A DNA stretch of 64,000 nt from contig LSRY02000032.1 in the NCBI GenBank assembly GCA_001643675.2, positions 248,001 to 312,000 of the forward strand. Direction: 5' to 3'. The notes under the pieces were generated by a model, which saw nothing but the letters and a program-made list of their open reading frames with translations, made no database searches and was not told where the DNA came from. This DNA is from Monocercomonoides exilis (taxonomy: Eukaryota; Preaxostyla; Oxymonadida; Polymastigidae). Both the position numbers and the translations under genes were made by a program. This document shows positions 23,130 through 34,899 of this stretch, in pieces. The first letter of the stretch is position 1. Every line of letters starts with the position of its first letter.

Positions 23130-24239
23130 TGGTCCTCATGCACGTTCGGCTTTGTGCATTTCTCACAGGCGTTAGAAGAAGAGGGATACAAAGACTTTCC
23201 GAAGGAATTCAGTGATTGGTCCCAGATCTGTGCTAACATTTTTATAAAGTTGAGAGATAAAGGTTTGCCTCACACATGCCTATGCACCACGAGATCTACG
23301 TTCTCGCTTTTTCCCAGAATCAGTTACAAAGAAAACCTGGGACAAGTCACGTTGATAGAGACATTATTCCGCTCTTTTCATCGATCTCGCATCCCAAGGA
23401 AACCTTTCTCATCCATGTGGTCTCCTTCAATTGTATTTGACTATGATAATCGCATGCCTTTAAATGAGAAATTATCTTTCTTCGATCTGACCGTTAAATG
23501 CATAATCTTGTTAATCATTTTCACAGCATGTCGCTTCCGCGAGATGGAAAGAATATCGATGAACCAATCCGTTATACAAGAGGACTCCATCCATCTATTC
23601 ACAAATTTGAAAACGACTCTCACACCCTCATAAATAACTGTTCCAATTTTGAATAGTGCTGACGAAAAGGTTTGCCCAGGAAGAGCCGTTAAGACGCTTT
23701 ACTGGAGAGTTAGGATAACTCATGAAAATAGAGACACATTTTTACTCAATACGGTGCATCATACTCCGCTTAAGACAGAAGGAATACATAAGTTAGCCCG
23801 CCTTGGAATAACTCAGATTGAAATTCCAGATGAATATCGACCTAACACACTCAAACATGCAGCAATTTCAGCACTGTTGTCCAAAGAAGTGCCAGAAGCA
23901 ATGGTGGTGAGGCACGCGCGAATGTCCCCAAACTCACACACTCCAACTGGTTCGTTCTTCAAAGCAAATTTAGCTTCAAGGATCATAGATACTTTATTGT
24001 CAACGTGCGACAACAGGAAGCTTCAAAGCCAACTGTGCTCGCAGGACAGAAAAGATTATGCTCAATCAGCAGAAACTTCATCATCAAATTTTCCAAAGGC
24101 CTCTGAAGGAGAAACAATATTCCCCAACAAGGTTGAAGAACCAGGAGAAGAAAATTGTGATAAAGAGGGTAATTTTGTGGAAAGAAATCGTGAAGGAGCG
24201 GCTGCAATTCTGGAAACTATAATTGGAGTCGGAGCTTAA
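23130..24239 (+). pseudogene. Tyrosine recombinase of the DIRS-like element
   Basis: Coding-like from about 23154: KLRDKGLPHTCLCTTRSTFS, then IILLIIFTACRFREMERISM (the box I arginine region), an in-frame TAA at 23631-23633, ITVPILNSADEKVCPGRAVK, and NTLKHAAISALLSKEVPEAM with VVRHARMSPNSHTPTGSFFK (box II region and tyrosine area). The TAA sits between TLTPS and ITVPIL, where recombinases have a variable strand. The conserved HxxR appears altered. Such enzymes insert the circular cDNA of DIRS elements. It ends at TAA 24237-24239. Confidence 0.75.
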
Positions 24240-24265
24240 TATGCAAGAAGGAAATCCCAACTATC

Positions 24266-24296
24266 TTACTCCCAAAATAAGGATGTTTTGAAGTTC
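24266..24296 (+). repeat. Right inverted terminal repeat of the DIRS-like element
   Basis: TTACTCCCAAAATAAGGATG... ending GAAGTTC, the imperfect reverse complement of 19747-19777. Confidence 0.8.
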
Positions 24297-24414
24297 TAAA
24301 TTGTTCTCGGCGAATTGAAACAATTAACAAAACAATTTTTAGAAAGTTTTTTCATTTTCAAATATCATCACTGTAATGATAAAAATAAAAAAAATATTTC
24401 ACACTTTTGAATAT

Positions 24415-24654
24415 AAGTAATTCTTTTTGAAAAGTCGCAAATGTTAAATTTTCAAATAAATTAAAAATTTCATATATTGATCAAATTTCGGTTCCCGCTT
24501 ATGCAACTTTACAGGAATGTGTTAAGCAGCATTGTCAAATTATATATTCTACTTTCATGAAGTAGCATGAGAGGAAAAAGAAGTTTAAGCTAAATATGTA
24601 ATTATTGGTATATTTGAAAATTAATCATTTGCGACTTTTCAAAAAGAATAACCC
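24415..24654. mobile_element. 240-bp MITE related to the 7.17-kb element, TSD ATAT
   Basis: The right end is the complement of GGGTTATTCTTTTTGAAAAG followed by TCGCAAATG; the left end has the same sequence with changes in its first bases. ATAT flanks both sides (24411-24414, 24655-24658). The first bases match the TIR of the large element starting 226 bp downstream, so it is probably an internal-deletion relative. No ORF. Confidence 0.8.
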
Positions 24655-24880
24655 ATATCGTAATGGAAATAGCGAATTTTCAATCTCATCTTTTGAATAA
24701 CAAAAGACGAGAATTTTTTTCCAAACAATTTTTTTGTTTCTTTTGTAATATTAAGATAAACATCAATTTCTAATATGAAAATGATTTTTTTTCTTTTCGA
24801 ATTTACAAAAAACAAAAATATTATTCTAAAAATTTATTTTTATGAAAATTCATAATAATTCAAATATTGGAAAACAAAGT

Positions 24881-24904
24881 GGGTCATTCTTTTTGAAAAG
24901 TCGC
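24881..24904 (+). repeat. Left TIR of the 7.17-kb element
   Basis: 24 bp starting GGGTCATTCTTTTTGAAAAG, preceded by the AAGT duplication. Confidence 0.85.
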
Positions 24905-25387
24905 TGTGGATCAAAAATTTGTCCCATGAAAGTTATTTCAAAAACACTCCGTTTCCATTATTCAAATGATTATAACGAATTTTCACAGTGATGTTTGTTG
25001 GTTCATAACAAACTTCTTTTTGATAAGAAATACGTTTTCATAAAAAATTATATATCAGATTTTTTGATCAAAATTATAATATCAGTTTTTCAATGAAATA
25101 GTGTTTCGCTTGATTGAACCACTTTGCGATTGCTAATAAATACAATAAGCAAGACATGTATCGATTATTTTTCCTGATAAACTTGATTTTCAATGTTAAT
25201 TCGACTTTTCATTTGAATAGAATTTTTCATTTGCATTATGCACATAAACTTGACATAAATGCAAAAACTGAACACACATATTCGATGCATCTGAAATTAT
25301 GATAAATTTAGTGCTTTTCATTTTATTTTAACAAATATATTTTTTTTATTAATTTATTATTCAATCATGTTTTTTGAATTGAATAGT

Positions 25388-26100
25388 CAACAGTTGATAG
25401 CCAACAATTGTCTTTTCTATAACAACACAAATAAAGATCAGAATTTGGGAGCAATATCAGGATGTTGAAGTGTAAGTTCAGAGAATGGAGGATCGATGAT
25501 GCTGTGTATTGGGAATGAAAATGAAGTGAAAGTGAAAGGTGGATCTTTTGATGGGTGCTATTGCTCTGCATCCGATGGTCTTGGAGGAGGAATCTTTCTT
25601 AGATTGCTGAGTGAAAATCCCAATTTTCTGATTTCTTCTTCCTTTGGCACAAACACTGCTAAATGGGGAAGGGACATCTTCGTCATTTTACCCAATCTGG
25701 AAGAAACTGCAAAATCAGAGAAAATCACATGTGTGACAGCCTCTTTGGATTCTTTTGACAAGGTTCGAGGATATGACAATGGAAACAACAGTGTGGCCAT
25801 TCCTCTGTGCATCTATCTCCTCCCCACTCCAGAAGAAATTCATGTGAGCAACACCGAGGCATCTGACCATTCTCATTGTGGAATTGTCCAATTCACTTGT
25901 TTGACAATGAAGCATTCCATCAAACGTCAAACTGGAACAAAGAAAGTTGTTGTGAATGGAATGATTTTGATGAGCAATGAATTGGAATTTGCTGGATAGA
26001 AGCATGAAATCCGAGGAAATGATGAAATCAGTGGATGGACGGTCTCTGTTTCAAGTTCAACAATCAATTCAGCAATGATAACAACAAGAATTTAAACGGA
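25388..26100 (+). pseudogene. Beta-helix surface-protein fragment (copy 1)
   Basis: Coding-like from about 25490: KVKGGSFDGCYCSASDGLGG, GIFLRLLSENPNFLISSSF, NTAKWGRDIFVILPNLEETA and ELEFAG, with TAG at 25997-25999 and more stops after 26090. The pattern GGG.F......F..N.A..GRD.F is that of the ectodomain coils in the large surface proteins. It matches 55505-56008 closely over its length. There is no start codon context, signal peptide or TM segment, so it is a transposed fragment, not a gene. Confidence 0.75.
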
Positions 26101-26899
26101 ATAATCAAAACTCATCTTCTTTCTTTCATCTTCCCTTCCTCTTCACTCCATTTTCAATGTCTCTTCATCATCATCTCTTCTTCCTCCTCATCCTGCTTCT
26201 CTTCTTCTTCTATTCCAAACACAAAAATATGCACATTGATCTGATAGCGAAACTTCAATACACTTGCATCCCTTTCACCATTGTTATCTCATGCATTTGC
26301 ACCACAGCACCGTCCCACATGCAGCCTACAGTATCAAAACCACAAGTTCAGATACACTTTTCTCCTTTAACTACCATATAATCATCATCAAGTCCATATC
26401 TTCTTTTAACAGATTCTTCGACTCCAGAAACTCAAGCAGCACTTCTTTCTCCGCATCCTGCGACATATATCCCCTGTCTCTCCACTCTACCACCTGCACC
26501 CTCCCTTCTGCTTTCACCCCACCATGAGCCCTCACTCTCAGCTGCAACACACATTCGACTATAGAATCATCAAATGCACTGGATATAGAACAAACACTTT
26601 TCTCAGCAAGAAGTGTAACGCCCAAGACTACGGAAGAGTGCCATCATGCCTCAGTGCAATACTTTATGCACTTTTCGCACTGCCACTTTGCAGCGTGATC
26701 GATTCTGGCGCTTGCATCAGCACCTCTGCGGACCTCTGCGAAGCTGTCGTTCTCATCATCACCACATCACATGCATACGTCCACACCTCATGCATCTTCT
26801 CTTACTCCACGTACTTCATCGCCTTCCGCCCTTCCTTATTCACCTCCCACTCTTCGCTCACAACATACAAAAACTCCTGCACAACCTAATGCTTTATCT

Positions 26900-29041
26900 C
26901 CACTCGTTTCCCCAAGCCATTCAACACCAGCCCTTGTTTCCTCTCTTTCCTATTCCTTCCTCTTCCTCTTCCTCTTCTTCTTCTTCTTCTGTTTCTTCTT
27001 CTTCATCATCATCATCTTCTTCATTTTCTTCTGTTTCTTCTTCTTCTTCTTCTCGTTGTCATTCATTTTATTCTTCTTCTTTTTCTTCTTTCTCTTCTCA
27101 TTCTCCTTCTTCTCCTCTTCCTCCTCCTTATCCAAATTCATCATCGTCTTTTTCCTCTTCCTCTTCAACATCCAACTTCTCCTCCCACTCTGCCTCTTCC
27201 CATGCTGAAGTGCTTAACAAGACTCAAACTCTTTCTTGTTCTCCATTGAAGCTGATGCAATACATATCCCCAATCAACCCTTCTTCTCTGCCCCGAGTTC
27301 CTTTGCAGCCGTCTTCTGTTCCGACCCGCTGGAATTCGAGTGAGCTTTCGTCGTCTGCATCTGTCAACCGCTTCTCTTCTGCCTCTGCTTCATTCAGCAC
27401 ATCCGAGAAGAGGCCTGTTCAGACACAAACACAGCAGACATTCGATGACGTGAGGCTGGTTGTGCAGACGAGAAAAATACTCCCAACAGCTCAGAATGCA
27501 AACTCTGTTGGTAATGCTTCGAGTAATTCCACTTATTCCTCTCAGACCTCTTCTGCTTCGAATACTCAGCTGCAGTCACCCAGGCAGCCCAATAAGACAC
27601 TAATTCATGTGCCTGCCACTCCCACTCGCATAACAATACAAACAGTTAATGAACCCTCGATCACTCCAACACGAAAAGGAGGAGAAGATATCCAGTTGCA
27701 GTCTGCGAACTCTGCGTTCAGTGTGATATTGACAAACAAGACGAAAGGATCGACAAATCTGACATTTGCAACTCAAACTACTCAAAAGCCACTTGGAAAT
27801 TTAGGGTCTTCTTCCTCCTCCTCCCCTTCTTCTTCCTCTTCTTCTTCTTCTTTTTCTTATTCTCCGACATTAATAGTTTCCGCCTTTGCCTCTGTCTCAG
27901 CCACTGCCCTCATCTTCCCTGCACCCGCCATCACTCAAACAACCACGTCAATAGCGCGCACACACTTATCAACAGCTCACCGCTCTGAGATAAGCACCTC
28001 AAACACTCCATTTTCTACCACTTTTGCGTTAGCCACGCTTCGCTCTTTCTTTGATGACACACCGTCTTCTGTTTTTGTATCACTGTTGGCTCCGACGATT
28101 GTGCTTGGGGGATCTTCAACTGCATCCATTGCATCTTCTTCTTCTTCTTCGTCTTCGTCTTTTTCCCTTTCACCTTTATCTTCCTCTGCTTCTTCTTCCT
28201 TGGGCTCTCTGACTTCTCCAAAATCTCTCGCTTCCTCCTCTTTCTCTGCCCTTCTTTCCTTCTCTCAGTCACATCGCAGCAGATGTCTTCATCCACCTCA
28301 CCTGGCCCTGCACTCACCAGATAATTTCAGCCTTTATCTCAGTCTCAGTTTCAGTTTCAATCTCAATCTCAATCACTGTCTTCCTCGCAGGACACGAACT
28401 CTTTCCTCACACGCACATCCTCAGCCACATCGCAGCAGTCTCTCACACAGGAAAGCTCTCCCTCGCGTCAGTCTCAATTGGCTCATCCAGGAAGCTTCCA
28501 ACAATCTGCTGCTGTTGCAGCCCAAACTGCCTCATCAAACTTGCCAGCTGCAGTCACTTCGTCTGCTATTATCTCCACCACTTCCTCCTCATCTCTTTCA
28601 TCAGCTATGTCTGCGCCTCTTTCCTCTTCCGCAACTTATGCGCCGCAGCTTCTCCTTGTCACATACTCTTTATCTTCACACACCTCGTCGCAGAAGCGCT
28701 TCTTCCGTTCGCCTCCTCGTCTGTCCATATCCACCACTCCTCTTGACGATGTGCCACCTCCGATGCCTTCGTCACATTCGTTGCACAAGTGCTCTTCTTC
28801 TTCGCATCAGGAGATGAGGCGGTCGATGGAGGTGCACAAACACTGTAAGGCCAATGATACAAGCACATCGATGAGCAACTTGTCAGAACACACGCATTTG
28901 ATATACTGTTCAAAGCAGGTGCTTCCAGAGATGTATGCGTTGAGGCTGATGAAGAGGGAGAAGAAGAGGAATGTGACAGATGAGATATTTGAGATGAAGA
29001 GGATGATGAGAAGAAGGAATAGACACTCAAAAAAAAAATAG
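26900..29041 (+). pseudogene. Ser-rich plus-strand gene fragments, unidentified
   Basis: From about 26940, long TTC/TCC tracts encode poly-Ser. Clearly protein-like sequence follows in frame 0: PINPSSLPRVPLQPSSVPTR, FDDVRLVVQTRKILPTAQNA and FSVILTNKTKGSTNLTFATQ. From about 28270 the coding frame changes (frame 2): TSQQMSSSTSPGPALTR, then TAA at 28321, then FQPLSQSQFQFQ, and finally LLVTYSLSSHTSSQKRFFRS and EMYALRLMKREKKRNVTDEI, ending at 29041. A CAG acceptor after a pyrimidine tract near 28269 suggests an intron. I do not recognise the family. This part is absent from the second copy. Confidence 0.4.
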
Positions 29042-29049
29042 AAATTGAC

Positions 29050-31200
29050 GAAGAAAAGAAGTGGAAGAAGAAACAAAATTGTGATGCAGATCCTCTGCTG
29101 CCATCTTCAATACCATGGGAGCATCCATCGGAACAACCACTGAGAAAGCGTCGTCAGTTAGAAATGGCGTACGAAGCATCATAGCCGCGTAAACCCATCG
29201 TCTGTACAGCATTCGACTGTCTTCTCTAAATAAACTCCTCTTCTGTCCCAAGCCTCTTGTCTGACGTGTTGAATGAACCCGCCTCCCCTCCTTCTGCACC
29301 TCAGCCTCCATTCACTCACCCTGCCAAATCAGCTGTTTATCCGCATCAGACGCCCCATCAAACACACACTCAAACGCATGCACTGACAGTGTCGCTGAAC
29401 AATTGCTCAGAATCTCCTTCGCTTTTCCTGCTCCAGCTCCTTCTCTGCTCTGCCGTGAAGCTTCAATTCTTTTCTCCGTTGTGAACTTCACCTTCGCTGA
29501 ATCATCTGTTCTCCATCACAACAGTCGCTGTCACTCCACAGCACAGCAGCCGCGGCTTCATCTCAATGTGCGCATTCGCATGGCGGATCAGCTCATCTTG
29601 GTTATAAAAATACCACAAGCTGGCTCGTGCTCCTCTGCTTTGTACATGAAACGTTCGACAAGCGCACAAAACTTGTCTGCCAAGTCTTCTACAATCGTGT
29701 GCTTCATCCATGCCACCCCACTGTTACATATAGGACCAGAATCTCGCACAGCTCCAGAAACGACTGCTTCTTCGGTGTTGTGCTTCTGCTGTTTTTCCGT
29801 TCGTTGATTCTCGACGCTGCACGACTTCTTGGCTGCAGCATCTTCAGCTCGTCCAGCATCGTCACCGACTGCCCATCTGCAATGCACCGCTTCATTATCC
29901 AAGCGCTCCCCTTTCGCATCGGCACACAGATCATCAGCCCGCCACCAGATTAAACAGCAACGAGTTTTCAGCTCTTCTGCCTTCGCTCGACCTCTCCTCC
30001 CCTTTTCTTTTCTTCTTCTTCTTCCTTTCGTCGTCCTCTTCTTTTTTTTTCAACAAAACAAACAACTTTCTTCCCCAGCTTCCTCATCGGATTTGTCTTG
30101 TTTCTCATTCATCTCCAAACCATTTTTCGACATTTCCACCTGTACCTCATCTTTCTTAACTCCATCTGAAGTAATGCCCAAAGACCCATCTGCTGCTTCT
30201 TCTTCAACTCTCCTATTCCCTTTTTAAATGCCATTGGACGGAGAAGAACTGCACACTTCTGGTTCAACTGAATGCTGCTTGTCTGCACCCACCTCAGCAT
30301 CAGCCTTCACAAACCTCAGCCCACTCAGCCCAAGCGCCTCTACAACCAGCGGCACAATCGCTTCTTCCAGCTTCCCCTGGTTCTCTTTTATTCTCTCCAC
30401 AAACTCTCTGTGCGCTGTCAAATACCCGCCTTTCTCCTCATTCCCATCACCTCCCTCTCTCCCTCCATCTTCTTTTCCCTCTTTTTCTCCATCTTCTTCT
30501 CCCTCTTTGCCTCCCTCCTTGCCTCCCCTTTCTCCTTCCTCCGCCTCTTCTCGCTCCTCCAGCACAGCCTGCACAATCGCTGCATGAGATTGAACAATAT
30601 CCTCCATCCTCAGCTCCGCAGCATCCAGCCCTTTCTCCACAATCTCCCCCACTTCACACACTGCAACCTCTCACCCCATCACTTCGTCGTCCAGCTTCAC
30701 CATTAATTACACTTCTCCAACGGAAGCAGCAACTTGTCTAACAGATCGCAGATCGAAGGGAATGCATTCACATCTACCGCCGCAAAGATCCGCTTGCTCC
30801 CAGACTTTGTACCCGTCGACGCTGCAAGCAACGGAAGCGTCCCCACCAGCGGAACCGAAATCATCTCCGAAAGCACCACATAATAGATGCACATGCACAA
30901 CACCCCCATTCATCTCCGCAAGCCGCGCCACAACATATCACCGCAGCGTCTACAGCGCCCGAGGCGATAGCAGCAGCTGCAGCGACAGCGGCATGTGCCT
31001 CCCATACACTCCAGCCTCCTCAGGCACCACAATCTGCAGCCGACTCTCGAAGTCGTCCATCGCTGCTGCAGAAGTGTATGAAGCCATCACCGCCAAGGCA
31101 TCCGAAGGGTCAATCGCAAGCTCCGATAATGATGGCTACTCATTCTCTGAAGATTTTTTCTCTTCGCTTCTCCGCCTACTGAATGGAGAAGAAGACAAAG
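29050..31200 (-). pseudogene. Broken minus-strand gene, unidentified (copy 1)
   Basis: Read on the minus strand from about 31200 down: VVPEEAGVYGRHMPLSLQLL, EMISVPLVGTLPLLAASTGT, FAAVDVNAFPSICDLLDKLL, EIVEKGLDAAELRMEDIVQS, LGLSGLRFVKADAEVGADKQ, RCIADGQSVTMLDELKMLQ, and SRMLYRRWVYAAMMLRTPFL near 29200. The order matches the copy at 56359-59562, but frames change repeatedly, a stop interrupts VMG-stop-EVAVCEV, and the 3' end is cut near 29040. An intron is likely at 29285-29315 (GTGAGT donor). Function unknown. Confidence 0.5.
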
Positions 31201-32023
31201 AAAACAAAAAGTAATGAGAGAAGATATGACTGCTGTGCTGCCCCGGACACAAGAAGGTTGATGAGAAATTTCCCATCACGTCAGCCAGAAGTTACACCAG
31301 AAGCACATGCAATATCTTCATTCTTATCAGAATTGTTTACTAGCAAAGAAAACACGATTTTTTATGGAATTTCAAATGTTTGAAGAAGGATATTTTTCCA
31401 TTATTTGTCAATATTAAATGAAAGGGATAAGGAAAAGGCACATACTGAGAAGTTTGAAACTTGTTGAAACAGATTGTTTGAATTAAAATATTTGAAGAGA
31501 CTGAATTTTTGTGTTTATCAAAAACGGAGATTTATTGAAAAAATTATATATCAAACTTCAATTCTTTATAATAACATAAATAATTGTCTATGTTAACAAC
31601 TTTTTGAATAACTTTCGATTGTTACGAGTGAAGTTTTGATGAATTTTTCATGTTTGATAATTTCTAATAAAAAAATTTAAGAATTCAAGCAAATTAATTT
31701 TGTTTGGTTCACAACAAAAGAAAATAATAAAAACTTAGATAGCATCCATAAATTCATAACGAATATTCGAACTTATGAAATGAAATTGAAGAAATAAAAA
31801 CTTATCTAACATTTGATTCAAATAGCTCGTAAGCAATAGCAAACAAAAGAAAATTCTATTTTATAATAAACGTTCGATATGTTATCATCAGACTTATGAA
31901 ATGTTTTTCTATGATAAGATGAAAAAACTGACAATATAAAATATTTGTCAATAAATGATGGGAACGGAATGATCACAATTTTTTGATCATTTTTGATCTG
32001 ATTTTCAGATCAGTTAAACGGTT

Positions 32024-32047
32024 GCGACTTTTCAAAAAGAATGACCC
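32024..32047 (-). repeat. Right TIR of the 7.17-kb element
   Basis: Exact reverse complement of 24881-24904, followed by AAGT. Confidence 0.85.
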
Positions 32048-32051
32048 AAGT

Positions 32052-34384
32052 GTTCTGAAGAGATAAAAAATAACGAGAATTTAATCCACAAAGCACAAAC
32101 TATTCTTTCAACAAAGCAAAAAGAAATTTTTTTCGAAATCGAATTAATAAAATTCAAAATTGAATTACACTCAAGCTCGGTAATTATCGCAATCCATTTT
32201 GCTCGATTTTTTGTGATTATAAATTAACTTGGCAAAAACCAAACCATCTTTTTCATAAAAAAATTTATTTTTGATTAAAAATATGAACTCACAATTACTA
32301 TGAAAATCCACACATTTGCATCGATTTTTCAATTTATTATGTTTTAATGAAATTTATTGTTAACAATTGTGAAGAAAATAACAACTTTCTTTTTTCCAAA
32401 TATTTCAAAATTGATTGTTAAGTACCCATAATTTTTTTTTATTATTCACGAATTTTGTGCGATTAAAACTTATGAAATTACACATTAAAAATGCCAAATT
32501 TTTTGATGCACGAAAAAATATGATTATAAGCAGTCTTGATTACAATAGAAATGATTAATACAGAGCTTCATTGTATTTATTTTCGAATTCGAACTATTTT
32601 TTGTGAATTTTGCATATTCAATTGTGAAGTTTTTGGAAGTCCAACGTATTAATTAAAATATGAAGTTTCGTATTACAGTCATAACCGGATATTATCACCT
32701 CAAATGTAGTCACATTCGTTTTTAGTCACATTTTCGTGTGTAAGCATATTTTTTGCTTATTTATCATTCATTTCCCATCTCATCTAATCACAGGGCTAGA
32801 TGTGTAAAATCACATTTTATTTCAATATGGTCTGTTTTTTCATTGAAAAATCGACTATATGAACAAAAATCTCAATTTTTTGATTTTTAAAAACACTGTT
32901 TAAATAAGTCAAAATAATGTGTATTTATGAAAAAAATTGTTCAAGCAAGTGAAAAAAGTGTATTTGTGTAGAATTTCCATAAATAAAAAAATCGACCCAA
33001 AATTAATTATTTCAAAAATTAAAATTTATTTTTTTCTGTGTAAAGCATCATCGTGTATAATCACAATCGGATATAGTCACAAAAAGTTGTGCAAAACCCA
33101 ATGTGTTTATATCCGGTTTTTACTGTTTTTAAAAAATGAAGTGTCAAGCTGTACAATAAAGTTAAACTTTGTGAGAGGGTTTTGATATTTTATAGAAATA
33201 AGAGTATTTTTGCAATATCCATCCTGTAATTCAAAAGGAACTTTTCAAATATATTTGGAAATCGTTATTCAGGGTTTTGTCAAAACGGAAAACTTATGTA
33301 TAATTGGCTCAATTTGAGTAATGAATGGCAAAACTGTAGTTTATTTACCGTTCAGTGCAATTTTTGAATGAATAGTTAATAGAATAGGATAATAATTCAT
33401 CACATTCTTTTTCTCTTTAATTGAAGATCGAAACCATTCAGTTCTTTTTAACATTTCATCTGAATAATAAAAAAATAAGTTGTCAGACTCTTTCAGCGAG
33501 AGAATTTAATTTGCAAAAATGAATTTGATTTTTCATTTTAAAAAAAAACAGCTATCATAAAAAAAAAAAACTGTTTTTTTTTCATTGATTTATCCCATCG
33601 AACAACAAGCATCGCTTCAATTCTCTTTGTCTAAAAGGCATTTTTTCTATATTTTCACACTACAATAATGAAAACATCATGTTTCAATTTTGTTATTGAT
33701 AGAAAAACATTAAAATAATGACAATTTTTTTCCTTTTGTTTATTTTAAATGTTTATTCATATTATTATATGGTAAGATGTAACATATTGGGTCCCGATTT
33801 TTACTGTGAATTATAATCAATATTTCACCAAATTTGACACATTTGAATATCATCATTCATCGAATGATAATTTTTGTTTTGAAAATTTTTGATTTTCATT
33901 GAAAAATCCTATTTGAACGTAATTTTTTTAATCATTATCACTCAATATGTGGGACAGATCCATTCAAAAAATTTTCTGGATAATGAAAAGAAAACTTTAA
34001 AGATGATGAAATATCTACAGATTCTGTTCACAAGAATAAATTAATATTTGATTTTTTGATTAAAGTTAAATAAAGAAGAAAATACGTTGGAGAATGAAGA
34101 AAAATTTTTATGTATCTATAAATATTTAAAAACTCTGGTTTAATTTTTGGTCATGAAACTATAATTCACAACTAATTTGTTAGTCGTTGAAACATAATAA
34201 CACATTTATTAATCGAATTTTCAACAATGAAGTATATTATAGAAATAATTCAAAATGATTTCTATGAAAATTTTCGGATCCAATAAGTTAGACTTTACCA
34301 TTTTATATATTAATATCATATTTGATCAATCAAATTTAAAGGAAATGATTTGTTTAATCATGAATAGATACAATGAGAATAGAA
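32052..34384. other. AT-rich intergenic stretch, one possible small element
   Basis: Very AT-rich with many homopolymer runs; no ORF with a convincing protein pattern. The only structure seen is the short inverted-repeat element at 32676-33124. Confidence 0.6.
32676..33124. mobile_element. Possible 449-bp CAGT-ended inverted-repeat element
   Basis: Left end CAGTCATAACCGGATAT, right end complement of CAGTAAAAACCGGATAT. Short GTCACA/ATCACA words recur inside both ends. CAGT termini are common in Tc1/mariner elements, but no clear TA duplication is present. Confidence 0.45.
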
Positions 34385-34899
34385 AGGCTTTATTCGAATA
34401 AAAATAACTTATTCAAATAAACAAAGTTTATTCGGTATAAATTATTTTTATTCGAATAAAAAAAATTAATTGGTATAAACTCCGGTTTTTTGGTATAACT
34501 TTTTTCGAAAAAAATTTTTTGTGGTATTCAAAAATATTCACTTGAATCACATTTTTAAAAAGCACCTAAAAATTAATTTCTTTTTATTTTATTTATTTTG
34601 GAAAAGTAATTTTATCTTCAAGATTTTGTTTAAATGAATTGTGATCAAAATACATTGAATTGTTTTTGTTAAATGAACAATGATAAAACTTTTTCTTTTA
34701 TTCACCAATGATATAAGCAATCAAAATAACTTGCAATTAGCTGCAAATAAAAATTCATTATTTCACAATGTTTTTTATTCTTTTTTTGTTTATTTTTCTA
34801 TCTGTATTTCACATTTATGATCAAATAGAAAAAAATACATCCAATTGCAAAAGGAGAAGTTATTGAATGAACTTCATTTGGCTGAAATTGTTCCAGATT

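Larger units (their letters stand above)
19747..24296 (+). mobile_element. Degenerate DIRS-like tyrosine-recombinase retrotransposon
   Basis: The element is bounded by 31-bp imperfect inverted repeats (19747-19777 and 24266-24296). It contains, in order, a gag-like region, reverse transcriptase with RNase H, a conserved post-RNase H segment, and a tyrosine recombinase. There is no aspartic protease, no DDE integrase and no direct LTR. That order and the inverted termini are the hallmarks of DIRS/PAT/Ngaro-type elements, which integrate through a tyrosine recombinase. It is dead: there are frameshifts near 21130 and 21260, several in-frame stops, a YLDG instead of YLDD active site, two nested hairpin insertions, and an (AG)40 tract within the coding region. 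Confidence 0.85.
24881..32047. mobile_element. 7167-bp TIR element with captured gene fragments, TSD AAGT
   Basis: A perfect 24-bp inverted repeat (GGGTCATTCTTTTTGAAAAG plus TCGC) lies at 24881-24904 and, inverted, at 32024-32047. AAGT immediately flanks both ends (24877-24880, 32048-32051). Inside are a beta-helix surface-protein fragment (plus), a Ser-rich plus-strand coding fragment, and a broken minus-strand gene. I see no transposase, helicase, polymerase or integrase motif, so it is either non-autonomous or of an unrecognised class. A truncated relative occupies 54901 to about 60180. Confidence 0.75.

Noticed and set aside
19747-24296. LTR retrotransposon (Ty1 or Ty3 type)
   Set aside because: No direct long terminal repeats, no protease and no DDE integrase; a tyrosine recombinase and inverted ends are present instead.
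26646-28817. 723-codon plus-strand ORF as one complete gene
   Set aside because: The start is arbitrary and the first 100 codons are not protein-like. The coding frame visibly changes near 28270 and part of the ORF is low-complexity TTC tract. Treated as gene fragments inside a mobile element.
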